Positions 1 through 8,580 of a DNA stretch of 64,000 nucleotides are shown piece by piece. The translations under genes and the position numbers were made by a program. The DNA is taken from assembly GCF_002976435.1 (NCBI RefSeq), contig NZ_PUGF01000009.1, forward strand, positions 1 to 64,000. The letters are read 5' to 3'. The notes beneath the pieces were generated by a model that had not been told where the DNA came from, did not search any database, and saw nothing but the letters and a program-made list of their open reading frames with translations. The first letter of the stretch is position 1. Each line of letters starts with the position of its first letter. Source of the DNA: Solimicrobium silvestre (lineage in GTDB: Bacteria; Pseudomonadota; Gammaproteobacteria; Burkholderiales; Burkholderiaceae_D).

Positions 1-182
1 AACGTAAGTCCATAGTATTGGCTGTATTCCAGGTCATAATGGCGGCTCCGATTGGACATCATTCTTGATGCCCAATAGTGTTACCTATGTCCTGATACAG
101 GTGTTACCCATGTCTCACGTCTATACACTTCGCCAAAAAAGTGTAAGCCAAAAAAGGCGACCCACTGCCGCTGAATTCCCGA

Positions 183-265
183 TTAATTGAGCTAAAAATG
201 GGAAAAGTTCGAAACTCGCTGCGCTCAGACAGCGAACCTTTCTGATCCATTTTTAGCTCAATTAA
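183..265. repeat. Inverted repeat with 19-bp perfect arms
   Basis: The arms at 183-201 and 247-265 are perfect reverse complements (TTAATTGAGCTAAAAATGG and its complement). They enclose a GC-richer centre that itself contains a small CGCTG/CAGCG hairpin near 218-235. No coding frame was recognised in bases 1-337. The stretch at 80-125, with repeated GTTACC(T/C)ATGTC, resembles sequence I associate with ends of transposase-bearing elements, so this may be an insertion-sequence relic. That origin is inference. Confidence 0.6.
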
Positions 266-337
266 CCGGCAGCGTCAGAATGGGAGGTAGATCAAAAGCC
301 ACTTCAAAAGCAACTTCAACAGCAACACAAACAAGCT

Positions 338-1327
338 TCAACTAGCGCGGCTCGTATCAATTAAATTCTTTAAAGTTGGCACACACCAAAACTTACGCAG
401 TGCGTTGCCGCTAGTTTGTACGCTTAATAAGGTATTGCTGTTACTTAAATGCAGATGGAGTTGCTTGAGTTTGCGGTCTTTTAATGCCGTGTACAACGGT
501 TTAAACCAGCTGCGTTCAAGTTCTATCATTCCTGCTGCCCAAGTACCCCAATCGTTTGCTAATGCCGCTGCGCTCAGTTGATCCAGTACAGTTAATTGCG
601 GTGTAAGAATGAAGTTTTCTACACTGTGTGCAGGGCTGGCCGGTTTAATTTGCTCGGCTTTAAATCCATTTTTTAATGCTGTGCCACCCCATAACCACAA
701 GCCGTTAACGACTTTTTCAGCGCGTCGTTCACGTTGCTCTTGCAGCGGATGGATAAACCATTCCATTTGAATTTCATTTTGCAATTTACGCCAGGCGAGT
801 TCTTTTTGCCCCTTGGCGGACCAAATTTCAATATTATGCCCGCACGCTGCGTCAGGGGTGGAGGTGGCGAAATCGGCCCAGTCGTTTGCGCGTAAAAACC
901 AGCTAGTGGCATTGCCATAGACCAGCTCCAGGCCAACTTCTTCGCATAGTGCCTGGGCTTTTTGATAAAGCAGGATGGAATCTGGTTCCGATAACGCCAG
1001 TTGCCGGTAATCGGTGAGCACTAAATGGTTTCTGGCGATATGCAAATGCACGGGATTCAATATAAACCAGTGTCCCGCCGTCAGTTCAACGCCTAATGTG
1101 CTGGCTTGCTGTTGCAAATTGCTGTGTTGCTGCGTTTTAGTTAACCAGGTTTCATGTGGTAATTCGGGCGAAAAATCGTCAAAATGCGTGCGCTTAAGCG
1201 TTTGATGGCGTGATAGCAGCATGGCTAAACCGTCTGTTCCGCACTCAGACGCTAGCATTTTCACTAGGTCTTTAGCGTGTTCAGCAGGGGGGAGGCTAAA
1301 TGGGATGATAATTTCTGGATGACTCAT
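338..1327 (-). CDS. rpfE: RpfE-type conserved protein
   Basis: This is a cytoplasmic protein of about 329 residues of the family annotated as RpfE-type regulatory protein or, doubtfully, as phosphoglycerate-mutase-like. Its biochemical role is not established. The recognisable part is the middle stretch WFILNPVHLHIARNHLVLTD, which is typical of the family. No membrane segment or signal peptide is visible. An upstream in-frame Met at 1345 exists, but the Met at 1327 (MSHPEI) fits the family start better. The gene is divergent from lolCD, a neighbourhood usual in Burkholderiales. It ends close to the repeat-bearing region at the window edge. Confidence 0.7.
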   Translation of the reverse strand: MSHPEIIIPFSLPPAEHAKDLVKMLASECGTDGLAMLLSRHQTLKRTHFDDFSPELPHETWLTKTQQHSNLQQQASTLGVELTAGHWFILNPVHLHIARNHLVLTDYRQLALSEPDSILLYQKAQALCEEVGLELVYGNATSWFLRANDWADFATSTPDAACGHNIEIWSAKGQKELAWRKLQNEIQMEWFIHPLQEQRERRAEKVVNGLWLWGGTALKNGFKAEQIKPASPAHSVENFILTPQLTVLDQLSAAALANDWGTWAAGMIELERSWFKPLYTALKDRKLKQLHLHLSNSNTLLSVQTSGNALRKFWCVPTLKNLIDTSRAS

Positions 1328-1372
1328 GCCGCCATTATATGGCACACTGCGTGCTGTTCTTGGGAGGCAATA

Positions 1373-2635
1373 TTGAATTTTCTTAAAAAACTGCCGTATG
1401 AATGGCAGATTGGGCTACGTTATACACGTGCCGGACGTCGCAGCGGACGAAATAGTTTCATTTCCTTTATCTCGTTAATTTCAATGGCAGGCATCGGTTT
1501 GGGTGTGGCTGCGTTAATTATCGTGCTGTCTGTGATGAATGGCTTTCAAAAAGAAGTGCGTGACCGGATGTTGTCGGTGGTGTCGCACATCGAGGTGTCT
1601 GGCGCGGGCGGCGTACTGCCTGACTGGCAGGAAACTGCGCGCGAAACTTTGCTCAATAAGCACGTTAAAGCGGCCGCTCCTTATGTTGAAGGGCAGGCGT
1701 TAATAATTAGTGACAGCATGCGCGGTGTCATAGTGCGCGGGATTTTGCCTGAACAAGAGCCTACTGTGTCGGAAGTGATCAGCAAAATCAAGCAAGGCAG
1801 TTTTACCAGCTTGCAGAGCGGTGAATTTAATATTGTGATCGGTAAAGATTTGGCGCTGGCATTAGACGCTCATCTGGGCGACAAAATTACTTTAGCAGTG
1901 CCGCAAGGACAGGTAACGCCAGCCGGTGTTACACCCCGCCTTAAGTCATTTACCGTGACCGGTATTTTTGAAGCCGGAACCTACGAATATGACTCTGCCC
2001 TGGTGTTTGTGCAAATGACCGATGCAGAAAAATTGTTTCGCCTGAGCGCGCCCACTGGTGTCAGATTACGGGTTGATGATTTATTGCAAGCGCCAGCGAT
2101 TGCTCTTGAGTTATCGACGAGCTTAAGCGGCGATTTATTGTTACGCGATTGGTCGCAACAAAACCGTAATTACTTTGCCGCAGTTAAAGTTGAAAAACGC
2201 ATGATGTTTATTATTTTGACGCTGATTATTGCGGTGGCAGCCTTTAATCTGGTCTCAACGCTGGTCATGACGGTGCGTGACAAGCAGGCCGATATCGCTA
2301 TTTTGCGCACTCTCGGCGCGTCGCCAGCTTCCATCATGAAGATTTTTATGGTTCAGGGCAGCATGGTCGGTACGCTGGGAACGTTGTTGGGTGTCGGTTT
2401 GGGCGTCATCGTTGCGTTAAATATTCCAGCGATGGTGGGTTTTTTCGAACATTTATTTGGTGTGCAATTTCTTGATAAAGCCATTTACTTTATCACCAGC
2501 GTTCCATCCGATCTGCACTGGGACGACGTGAGCTATATCGGCGGCATGGCGTTAGTGTTTGCCCTGTTGTCTACCATTTATCCGAGCTGGCGCGCTTCGA
2601 ATGTTAAACCGGCTGAGGCTTTACGTTATGAGTGA
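1373..2635 (+). CDS. lolC: Lipoprotein-releasing system membrane subunit LolC/LolE
   Basis: This is the inner-membrane permease of the LolCDE machine, which extracts mature lipoproteins from the inner membrane and passes them to LolA. The protein has about 420 residues. One membrane helix lies near residues 25-50 ([20 protein letters not shown]). A large periplasmic domain follows, then three helices in the C-terminal third, as expected for MacB/FtsX-fold permeases. The start is TTG at 1373: a GGGAGG ribosome site at 1362-1367 sits 5 nt before it, and the product then begins [19 protein letters not shown], matching the family. An ATG at 1277 would add 32 atypical residues. The gene overlaps lolD by 8 bp, so translation is probably coupled. 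Confidence 0.93.
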   Translation: MNFLKKLPYEWQIGLRYTRAGRRSGRNSFISFISLISMAGIGLGVAALIIVLSVMNGFQKEVRDRMLSVVSHIEVSGAGGVLPDWQETARETLLNKHVKAAAPYVEGQALIISDSMRGVIVRGILPEQEPTVSEVISKIKQGSFTSLQSGEFNIVIGKDLALALDAHLGDKITLAVPQGQVTPAGVTPRLKSFTVTGIFEAGTYEYDSALVFVQMTDAEKLFRLSAPTGVRLRVDDLLQAPAIALELSTSLSGDLLLRDWSQQNRNYFAAVKVEKRMMFIILTLIIAVAAFNLVSTLVMTVRDKQADIAILRTLGASPASIMKIFMVQGSMVGTLGTLLGVGLGVIVALNIPAMVGFFEHLFGVQFLDKAIYFITSVPSDLHWDDVSYIGGMALVFALLSTIYPSWRASNVKPAEALRYE

Positions 2636-3329
2636 ACTACAAAAGATGAATTTAGATATTGTGCTGGAATGTTCCGGCGTAGGTAAAACCTATGGTGACG
2701 GTGAATTTGCTGTGCCGGTTTTACAGGGCGTTAATTTGCAGGTAAAGCGCGGTGAGCGGGTCGCCATCGTAGGTGCTTCAGGTACCGGTAAATCTACGTT
2801 ATTACATGTGCTGGGTGGATTGGATAATGCGAGTACGGGTTGGGTAAAATTGCAGGGCAATGATTTTTCTAAAATGACTGAATTGCAGCGCGGAAATTTG
2901 CGCAATAGCTCACTTGGTTTTGTGTATCAGTTCCATCATTTGTTGCCTGAATTTTCCGCTTTGGATAACGTCGCCATGCCGCTCATGATACGTCGCATGC
3001 CGCACGCTCAAGCGCAGAGTCAGGCACAGCGGATGCTGGAGCAGGTCGGTCTGGGGCATCGGGTTAGTCATGTTCCCGGAGAATTGTCTGGTGGTGAACG
3101 CCAGCGCGTGGCATTGGCGCGTGCTCTGGTGACTAAGCCAGCCTGTGTTTTGGCGGATGAGCCAACCGGTAATCTGGATCGGCAAAATGCCCAGCATATT
3201 TTTGACGCAATGCTCGATTTAGCACACAGTTCAGGTACTGCTTTTGTGATCGTGACTCATGATCTGGAATTGGCGAGCCGCTGTGACCGGATTTTGAGTT
3301 TGACGCAGGATGGTTTGGATTTGAAATGA
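2628..3329 (+). CDS. lolD: Lipoprotein-releasing ATPase LolD
   Basis: This is the ABC ATPase that powers LolCDE. It has 233 residues, with Walker [10 protein letters not shown] near residue 50, the Q-loop in [12 protein letters not shown], the signature [15 protein letters not shown], and Walker [13 protein letters not shown] followed by the H-loop VTHD. The ATG at 2628 lies inside the end of lolC, giving an 8-bp overlap typical of this operon. Longer in-frame starts (from 2559) would lie within lolC coding sequence and are unlikely. The short N-terminal extension [14 protein letters not shown] is normal for LolD. Confidence 0.95.
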   Translation: MSELQKMNLDIVLECSGVGKTYGDGEFAVPVLQGVNLQVKRGERVAIVGASGTGKSTLLHVLGGLDNASTGWVKLQGNDFSKMTELQRGNLRNSSLGFVYQFHHLLPEFSALDNVAMPLMIRRMPHAQAQSQAQRMLEQVGLGHRVSHVPGELSGGERQRVALARALVTKPACVLADEPTGNLDRQNAQHIFDAMLDLAHSSGTAFVIVTHDLELASRCDRILSLTQDGLDLK

Positions 3330-3411
3330 TTATTTCGTAATTTCCACACTTGGTATTTAATTGTTAATTACGTGGTTTTCTAAGTATTGCTATTGAACCA
3401 ATAATATACCG

Positions 3412-3467
3412 CCTGTTTTTATGATTTTCATCACCTTAAAACACATTGAATAGGTCATAAAAACAGG
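3412..3467. terminator. 13-bp inverted repeat downstream of lolD
   Basis: The arms 3412-3424 (CCTGTTTTTATGA) and 3455-3467 are exact reverse complements with a 30-nt loop. The position after lolD and before the acyltransferase gene suggests an end-of-operon structure. The loop is long and no clear U-tract follows, so an operator is also possible. Nothing else is evident in 3330-3540. Confidence 0.4.
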
Positions 3468-3540
3468 TTGGGGTAGGGGTGTATATAAAAAGTGCTATTT
3501 TCAGGCAGGAATAGCTTTAAAAAGACCTACTCTTTTCATT

Positions 3541-3600
3541 TGTCATCAATTCGACATAAATTCGTCATCAACTTGAAGTATTCGTTAGTTACGCTATACA
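3541..3600 (+). promoter_or_regulatory. Tandem Pho box and -10 upstream of the N-acyltransferase gene
   Basis: Four 7-bp units follow each other at exact 11-bp spacing with mostly AT-rich spacers: TGTCATC (3541), CGACATA (3552), CGTCATC (3563) and a weaker TGAAGTA (3574). This is the layout PhoB recognises. A -10-like CTATAC/TATACA lies at 3594-3600, about 14 bp after the last unit. PhoB control of the following gene is inferred from this pattern. Confidence 0.65.
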
Positions 3601-3622
3601 GGTCTAAATTCTAGGCCACACT

Positions 3623-4390
3623 ATGCGATTACTGACCTCTACATCTGAACAAAATTCTAATTTTTCAAAACTAAGTTTAAGCTTAGCGAGTAGCCCTGAA
3701 GAAGTCCGTGAAGTTCAGCGCTTACGCTATAAAGTGTTTATCGAAACCATGGGTTTATCTACTTTAGAAAATCCGGAAGGTTTAGATAAAGACGAGTTTG
3801 ATGACTATTGCGACCATTTAATTGTGCGTGATAGCAAAAACTTAAAAATTGTCGGTACCTATCGGGTTCTAGGCCCGCATTCGGCACGCAAAATCGGACG
3901 CTATTATTCTGAGTCTGAATTCGATTTATCGCGTTTTGCCCATATTCGCGATCAAATTGCCGAAGCCGGACGTGCTTGCATCCATCCTGATTACCGCAGC
4001 GGCGCCGTTATCATGATGTTATGGGCTGGATTAGCAGCGTTTATGCGGCGCGAGCAATGCAATTATTTAGTCGGTTGCGCTTCGATTAGCTTGGCAGACG
4101 GCGGAATGAATGCTAACGCCTTATTCAACAGCCTGAAGCCGGAAGAAATGGCGCCGATAGAATATAGGGTTACGCCAATACTCCCTTTTCCGCTAAGCGG
4201 TGAAGTAGACGGTAGTTTTCAAAAAAATGTTCCGCCGTTGCTTAAAGGTTATTTGCGTGCTGGCGCCTGGGTGTGTGGTGAGCCTGCCTGGGATCCTGAT
4301 TTCCATTGTGCAGATTTGTTTTTATTGCTACCGCTAGAGAATTTGGATGGCCGTTATTCGCGGCATTATTTGAAGGATAAAGCGGAGTAA
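3623..4390 (+). CDS. OlsB-like GNAT N-acyltransferase
   Basis: This 255-residue cytoplasmic GNAT-fold protein belongs to the family (Acetyltransf_5, often annotated putative hemolysin) that includes OlsB, the acyl-ACP:ornithine N-acyltransferase that starts ornithine-lipid synthesis. Supporting stretches are EVQRLRYKVFIE near residue 30, the acidic GLDKDEFDDYCDHLIV, the strand VGTYRVLGP, and EAGRACIHPDYRSG with the acyl-donor binding region after it. The length matches single-domain OlsB proteins. No OlsA partner lies adjacent. A tandem Pho box precedes the gene, fitting the known role of ornithine lipids as phosphorus-free membrane lipids when phosphate is scarce. Another amine acceptor cannot be excluded. 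Confidence 0.75.
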   Translation: MRLLTSTSEQNSNFSKLSLSLASSPEEVREVQRLRYKVFIETMGLSTLENPEGLDKDEFDDYCDHLIVRDSKNLKIVGTYRVLGPHSARKIGRYYSESEFDLSRFAHIRDQIAEAGRACIHPDYRSGAVIMMLWAGLAAFMRREQCNYLVGCASISLADGGMNANALFNSLKPEEMAPIEYRVTPILPFPLSGEVDGSFQKNVPPLLKGYLRAGAWVCGEPAWDPDFHCADLFLLLPLENLDGRYSRHYLKDKAE

Positions 4391-4452
4391 ATAAAATAGG
4401 GTGAGCATTCTATGCCCACCCTATTAATACGCGAGAATAACTATTTTTGAAT

Positions 4453-4926
4453 TTACTTAACCACCAACTCCGGTGTCATTACCACCTTTAAAAACGTCGT
4501 AGGAGCATCTTCGGCGTCTTTTTGGCTAATCCACCAAACATTCCCTTTGCGGATCGCGCAATCTTGAATCGTAGGAATCAGCTTGCTTACTACGTCACCC
4601 AAATGTGGCTGATGGCCGATAATTAGCACTGGTTCGCGGCTATTCGGCCAATTGCATGCCGCTAAAATCTGATCTGCATCACTGTCGGTGCCAATTTCGC
4701 TCACCACTTTAAACTTGCGGCCTAAGGCAAGGGCTGTTTGCATTGTGCGTTGGCTGGGGCTAACCAAAATTTTACAGCTGTGCGGAAGCACGCTATCCAG
4801 CCAAAGCGCCATTTTAGCGGCTTGTTTTTGGCCTTTAGGGGTGAGTTTACGTTCGCTATCAACCCGATGCAGCATGTCTTCGGTTAGCGCTTCCGCGTGC
4901 GCATGGCGCCATAAAATGAGATCCAA
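4453..4926 (-). CDS. sixA: Phosphohistidine phosphatase SixA
   Basis: This small histidine-phosphatase (phosphoglycerate-mutase fold) of 157 residues removes phosphate from phosphohistidine in phosphotransfer proteins. The catalytic RHAH motif is at residues 7-10, with the second half LVSPSQRTMQTAL near residue 60 and the late catalytic His in LIIGHQPHLGD. The start is TTG at 4926: an AGGGGG ribosome site lies 7 nt upstream, and the product begins exactly at MDLILWRHAHAE as in the family. It sits 33 bp downstream of ppk on the same strand, probably in one transcript. That links it to phosphate metabolism by position; its substrate here is unknown. Confidence 0.88.
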   Translation of the reverse strand: MDLILWRHAHAEALTEDMLHRVDSERKLTPKGQKQAAKMALWLDSVLPHSCKILVSPSQRTMQTALALGRKFKVVSEIGTDSDADQILAACNWPNSREPVLIIGHQPHLGDVVSKLIPTIQDCAIRKGNVWWISQKDAEDAPTTFLKVVMTPELVVK

Positions 4927-4959
4927 TTAATTTCCCCCTTCTTGGTTTTAGCTGCGTAA

Positions 4960-7170
4960 TTAAGAATCAGTTTGGCCTAGCGTATCCATTAGGTACTGTT
5001 GTGCACCATAAGGTTTGGCACGGCTTTTACGCAGTTTATATTCGCCGTCTTCATCCAATAGCCAAGCATTGCAATTGTCTTTTAAGTAGGGCATGAGTCC
5101 TTCTTCCATGACCCGTTTTTTCAGGTTTTTATCCAAAATCGGGAAGGCAACTTCAATCCGTCTGAATAAATTGCGATTCATCCAATCAGCACTTGATAAA
5201 TAGGTGTCATGCGCCAAGTCATTGCGGAAGTAAAAAATACGGCTGTGTTCAAGGAAGCGGCCAATGATAGAACGCACGCTGATATTTTCAGATAAACCCG
5301 GTACGCCCGGCCTTAATGCACAAGCACCGCGCACGATCAGTTCGATTTTTACGCCATCATTCGAGGCAGCATACAGAGCGCGAATCACAGATTCATCGAG
5401 TAACGCATTCATTTTGGCGATAATGCGCCCGGGTTTGCCTGCTCTGGCTAGGCGTGCTTCGTTGCGTATCGCCCGGATAAGCTGGTTTTGAAATGAAAAT
5501 GGCGCTAACCATAAATGCTGGAATTTTTTGTGCTTGGTTAAGCTGGTTAAATGAATAAATACTTCATTCACTTCCGATGCAATTGTTGGATTGGCCGTGA
5601 GCAGGCCAAAGTCCGTGTAAAACTTGGTGGTGGTCGGATGGTAATTGCCGGTCCCTAGATGGGCATAGCAGCGTAATTGATGACCAACTTCACGGCGTAT
5701 AACTAAGGCGAGTTTGGCATGCGTTTTTAACCCCACTACGCCATAAACAACTTGCGCGCCAGCGCGTTGCAGACGGTCAGACCAGTTAATATTAGCTTCC
5801 TCATCAAAGCGCGCCATTAACTCCAAAATAACCGTGACCTCTTTGCCTGCTTGTGCGGCACTAATTAAGGCTTCCATTAAATCGGAATTCATTCCGGTAC
5901 GGTAGATGGTTTGTTTGATGGCGACGACAGCTGGGTCAGCGGATGCATCGCGGACAAAGTCAATGACGGTTTGAAATGATTGAAACGGGTGATGCAATAA
6001 AATGTCTTGTTTGCGCAATGCGGCAAACACATCGGGTTGCGTATAGGGCGTGCTGGTATTGGCGTAAAACGGCGTAAAACGTAATTCCGGCAGGTTAACC
6101 AGTTCACCGATTTCAGACAAGCGCGCTAAATTAACCGGGCCATTTACCTCATATAAACGGCTGTGGTGTAGATTAAATTGTTCCAGCAAAAATTTAGATA
6201 GATTAGGTGGGCAATTTTTAGCCACCTCTAAACGGACTGCTGCGCCAAATTGGCGGCCTTGTAATTCACCTTGCAAGGCAACCCGTAAATTTTTAACCTC
6301 ATCTTCATCGACCCACATATCGCTATCGCGCGTCACCCGGAATTGTGAATAGGCGACCACTTCGCGGCCATTAAATAAGTCATCAATATGGGCATGAATC
6401 ACGGAAGAGAGCAGGCAAAATGAGGCGCCGCCCTTTGGACTTAATTCATCCGGTAAACGGATCACCCGTGGCAGTACGCGCGGTGCTTTGACAATCGCAA
6501 TGGCAGTGCCGCGTCCGAATGCATCTTTGCCGGCCAGAGAAACGATAAAATTTAAACTTTTATTTACTACCTGTGGGAAAGGGTGAGCCGGATCGAGTCC
6601 GATCGGAGTTAATAGTGGCCGTACTTCGCGTTCAAAATAAGCTTTTACCCATGCGCGCTGAGCCGGGTTGCGATCATTATGGCGTAATAAATGTACGCCT
6701 TGTGAGGACAATTGAGGCAATACATCTTCATTTAATACTTCATATTGGCGTGTAACCAGGCGATGCGCTTCAATGCTGATGCGTTCCAACGTCGCTTTTA
6801 ATTGCGGGTGCAGTTTGGTCGATTCGCCTTGATGGGCTAACAGACTAGCTACCCGTACTTCAAAAAACTCATCTAAGTTACTGCTGGCTATACATAAATA
6901 ACGTAAGCGTTCGAGTAGCGGCACATTATTATCTTCGGCCTGTGCCAATACGCGCCAATTAAAGGAAATTTGAGATATTTCGCGATCTAAAAATTGACCG
7001 GCTTTTTTTTCAGGGGAGGGTGCCGAGGCTGTCGAGCTAATTAAGCTTTCATTTGTTTTTATAGTCTTTGCCAATTTTTTCAGTCCAGTTGTCTTGGGTA
7101 TGGTGGTCGATTTTCGTTTACTTTTTACTTTTGGTGTTGATTTTGCATTAACAAGATGTGATGTACTCAT
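4960..7170 (-). CDS. ppk: Polyphosphate kinase 1
   Basis: This enzyme reversibly polymerises the gamma phosphate of ATP into polyphosphate. It has 736 residues, slightly longer than usual because of a Lys/Ser/Thr-rich, probably disordered first 55 residues. The usual PPK1 start follows (FLDREISQISFNWRVLAQA). The phosphorylated catalytic His lies in KTHAKLALVIRR (about H484), followed by HLGTGNYHPTTTKFYTDFG. A second essential His is in RFLEHSRIFYF (about H642), before SSADWMNRNLFRRIEV. Upstream on the minus strand is a clear Pho box. The gene is divergent from pstS and leads into sixA, so storage and uptake of phosphate share one control region. Confidence 0.95.
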   Translation of the reverse strand: MSTSHLVNAKSTPKVKSKRKSTTIPKTTGLKKLAKTIKTNESLISSTASAPSPEKKAGQFLDREISQISFNWRVLAQAEDNNVPLLERLRYLCIASSNLDEFFEVRVASLLAHQGESTKLHPQLKATLERISIEAHRLVTRQYEVLNEDVLPQLSSQGVHLLRHNDRNPAQRAWVKAYFEREVRPLLTPIGLDPAHPFPQVVNKSLNFIVSLAGKDAFGRGTAIAIVKAPRVLPRVIRLPDELSPKGGASFCLLSSVIHAHIDDLFNGREVVAYSQFRVTRDSDMWVDEDEVKNLRVALQGELQGRQFGAAVRLEVAKNCPPNLSKFLLEQFNLHHSRLYEVNGPVNLARLSEIGELVNLPELRFTPFYANTSTPYTQPDVFAALRKQDILLHHPFQSFQTVIDFVRDASADPAVVAIKQTIYRTGMNSDLMEALISAAQAGKEVTVILELMARFDEEANINWSDRLQRAGAQVVYGVVGLKTHAKLALVIRREVGHQLRCYAHLGTGNYHPTTTKFYTDFGLLTANPTIASEVNEVFIHLTSLTKHKKFQHLWLAPFSFQNQLIRAIRNEARLARAGKPGRIIAKMNALLDESVIRALYAASNDGVKIELIVRGACALRPGVPGLSENISVRSIIGRFLEHSRIFYFRNDLAHDTYLSSADWMNRNLFRRIEVAFPILDKNLKKRVMEEGLMPYLKDNCNAWLLDEDGEYKLRKSRAKPYGAQQYLMDTLGQTDS

Positions 7171-7212
7171 GTAGACCTTACCTATTGTTGCTAAAAGATT
7201 CTAAATTTTAAT

Positions 7213-7230
7213 TGTGACATTAAGATGACA
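7213..7230 (-). promoter_or_regulatory. Pho box for ppk
   Basis: Read on the minus strand it is TGTCATC-TTAA-TGTCACA, two near-consensus 7-bp PhoB half-sites at 11-bp spacing, about 43 bp upstream of the ppk start. PhoB activation of ppk is inferred from the match and from known regulation of ppk in other proteobacteria. Confidence 0.75.
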
Positions 7231-7346
7231 CTAAAAATAACGATGTTGACCTGTAACTAGTAATCTACCCCTCTAATCAAGCTCTCTAGCGAGGGCGTGC
7301 CATATTATGAAACTAATTGTGACAAGCACTAAAATGGACTGCTGTT

Positions 7347-7390
7347 TGTCATCTGCATGTCATAAATGGACTGTAAAGTGCGCCTATGTT
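7347..7390 (+). promoter_or_regulatory. Pho box and -10 of the pstS promoter
   Basis: TGTCATC (7347-7353), TGCA spacer, TGTCATA (7358-7364), AATG spacer and a weaker third unit GACTGTA (7369-7375) form a Pho box. A -10-like TATGTT lies at 7385-7390, about 10 bp after the third unit, the spacing seen in PhoB-activated promoters. The -10 overlaps the in-frame ATG at 7386, which argues that pstS starts at 7431. Confidence 0.8.
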
Positions 7391-7430
7391 ATCGGAAATG
7401 AATGTTGAATTAAATTATCAAGGAGCGAAT

Positions 7431-8480
7431 ATGTCTATTAGTAAACTCATAAAAAGCCTCATTATTGTAGTTGGTGCAAGTTCAGTTTTTGCAGCTAGTG
7501 CAGTGCATGCAGAAGATATGACTGGTGCTGGTGCAACTTTTCCTTATCCAATTTATGCAAAATGGGCCGATGCCTATAAGAAAGCAACTGGCAATGGATT
7601 GAATTATCAATCAGTTGGTTCTGGTGCAGGTATCAAACAAATCAAAAATAAAACAGTCGATTTTGGCGCATCAGATATGCCGCTGAAAGCTGAAGAATTA
7701 GATGCAGCGGGCCTAATTCAGTTTCCAGCCATTATGGGTGGGCTGGTTCCGGTAGTCAATCTGGACGGCATTGCTGCGGGCAAGATGAAGCTCACCGGTG
7801 ATGTTATTGCCGGAATTTATTTGGGCAAAATTACCAAATGGAATGCACCTGAAATCGTTGCATTGAATCCAGATATTAAATTGCCAGCCACAGATATTAC
7901 TGTAGTGCATCGTTCTGATGGATCAGGTTCTACATTCCTGTGGACTGATTATTTGTCTAAGGTAAATGCAGAATTCAAATCAACGATAGGTTCAGGTACA
8001 GCTGTTAAATGGCCAGTTGGTTTGGGCGGTAAAGGCAATGAAGGCGTAGCAGCCAGCGTACTGAATATCAAAGGTACGATCGGTTACGTAGAATATGCCT
8101 ACGTTAAAAAGAACAAAATGATTTATGCGCAATTGAAAAATCGCGATGGTAATTTTGTAGAGCCGGGTGACGATTCATTTAAAGCGGCAGCTGCCGGTGC
8201 TGAATGGTCAAAAGTGCCGGGCTACAACATTGTGCTCACCAATCAAACTGGTAAAGCTAGCTGGCCTATTACTGGCGCCTCGTTTATTTTGATGTACAAA
8301 CAGCAGGCTGACAGTACTAAGGGCCGTGAAGTGTTGAAGTTCTTTGACTGGGCTTTCAAGAACGGCGAAGCAATGGCTGCTGAATTGGATTACGTTGCGA
8401 TGCCAAGTGCGGTAACTAAGCTGGTTCAAGAAACTTGGAAGGCAGAATTGAAAGATACTGCTGGTAAGCAAATCTGGTAA
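7431..8480 (+). CDS. pstS: Phosphate ABC transporter, periplasmic phosphate-binding protein
   Basis: This periplasmic protein of 349 residues before processing binds inorganic phosphate for the Pst transporter. A signal peptide occupies residues 1-27 with a likely cut after AVHA. The mature protein begins EDMTGAGATFPYP, the hallmark PstS start. Phosphate-binding stretches are QSVGSGAGIKQI and HRSDGSGSTFLWTDYLSK. The ATG at 7431 has AAGGAG 5 nt upstream and begins a proper signal peptide. An upstream ATG at 7386 overlaps the promoter and is rejected. It is followed by a strong hairpin before pstC, which fits high pstS output compared with the membrane subunits. Confidence 0.96.
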   Translation: MSISKLIKSLIIVVGASSVFAASAVHAEDMTGAGATFPYPIYAKWADAYKKATGNGLNYQSVGSGAGIKQIKNKTVDFGASDMPLKAEELDAAGLIQFPAIMGGLVPVVNLDGIAAGKMKLTGDVIAGIYLGKITKWNAPEIVALNPDIKLPATDITVVHRSDGSGSTFLWTDYLSKVNAEFKSTIGSGTAVKWPVGLGGKGNEGVAASVLNIKGTIGYVEYAYVKKNKMIYAQLKNRDGNFVEPGDDSFKAAAAGAEWSKVPGYNIVLTNQTGKASWPITGASFILMYKQQADSTKGREVLKFFDWAFKNGEAMAAELDYVAMPSAVTKLVQETWKAELKDTAGKQIW

Positions 8481-8522
8481 TTGGTATCTGGTAATTCCTA
8501 ATACTTATTAACATAAAAGTGT

Positions 8523-8556
8523 ATCCCAGCTTCTTTCTGCAAGAAGCTGGGATTTT
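8523..8556 (+). terminator. Hairpin between pstS and pstC
   Basis: A perfect 13-bp stem (8523-8535 with 8541-8553) encloses a 5-nt loop and is followed by a short U-run. It probably ends or attenuates most transcripts after pstS, or stabilises the pstS mRNA, lowering expression of pstCAB-phoU-phoBR. Confidence 0.8.
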
Positions 8557-8580
8557 AAAAAATGGTTTAATGGTTTTCTC

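Noticed and set aside
7386-7430. Upstream ATG of pstS at 7386
   Set aside because: It overlaps the predicted -10 element, lacks a ribosome site and would precede the signal peptide with 15 atypical residues.
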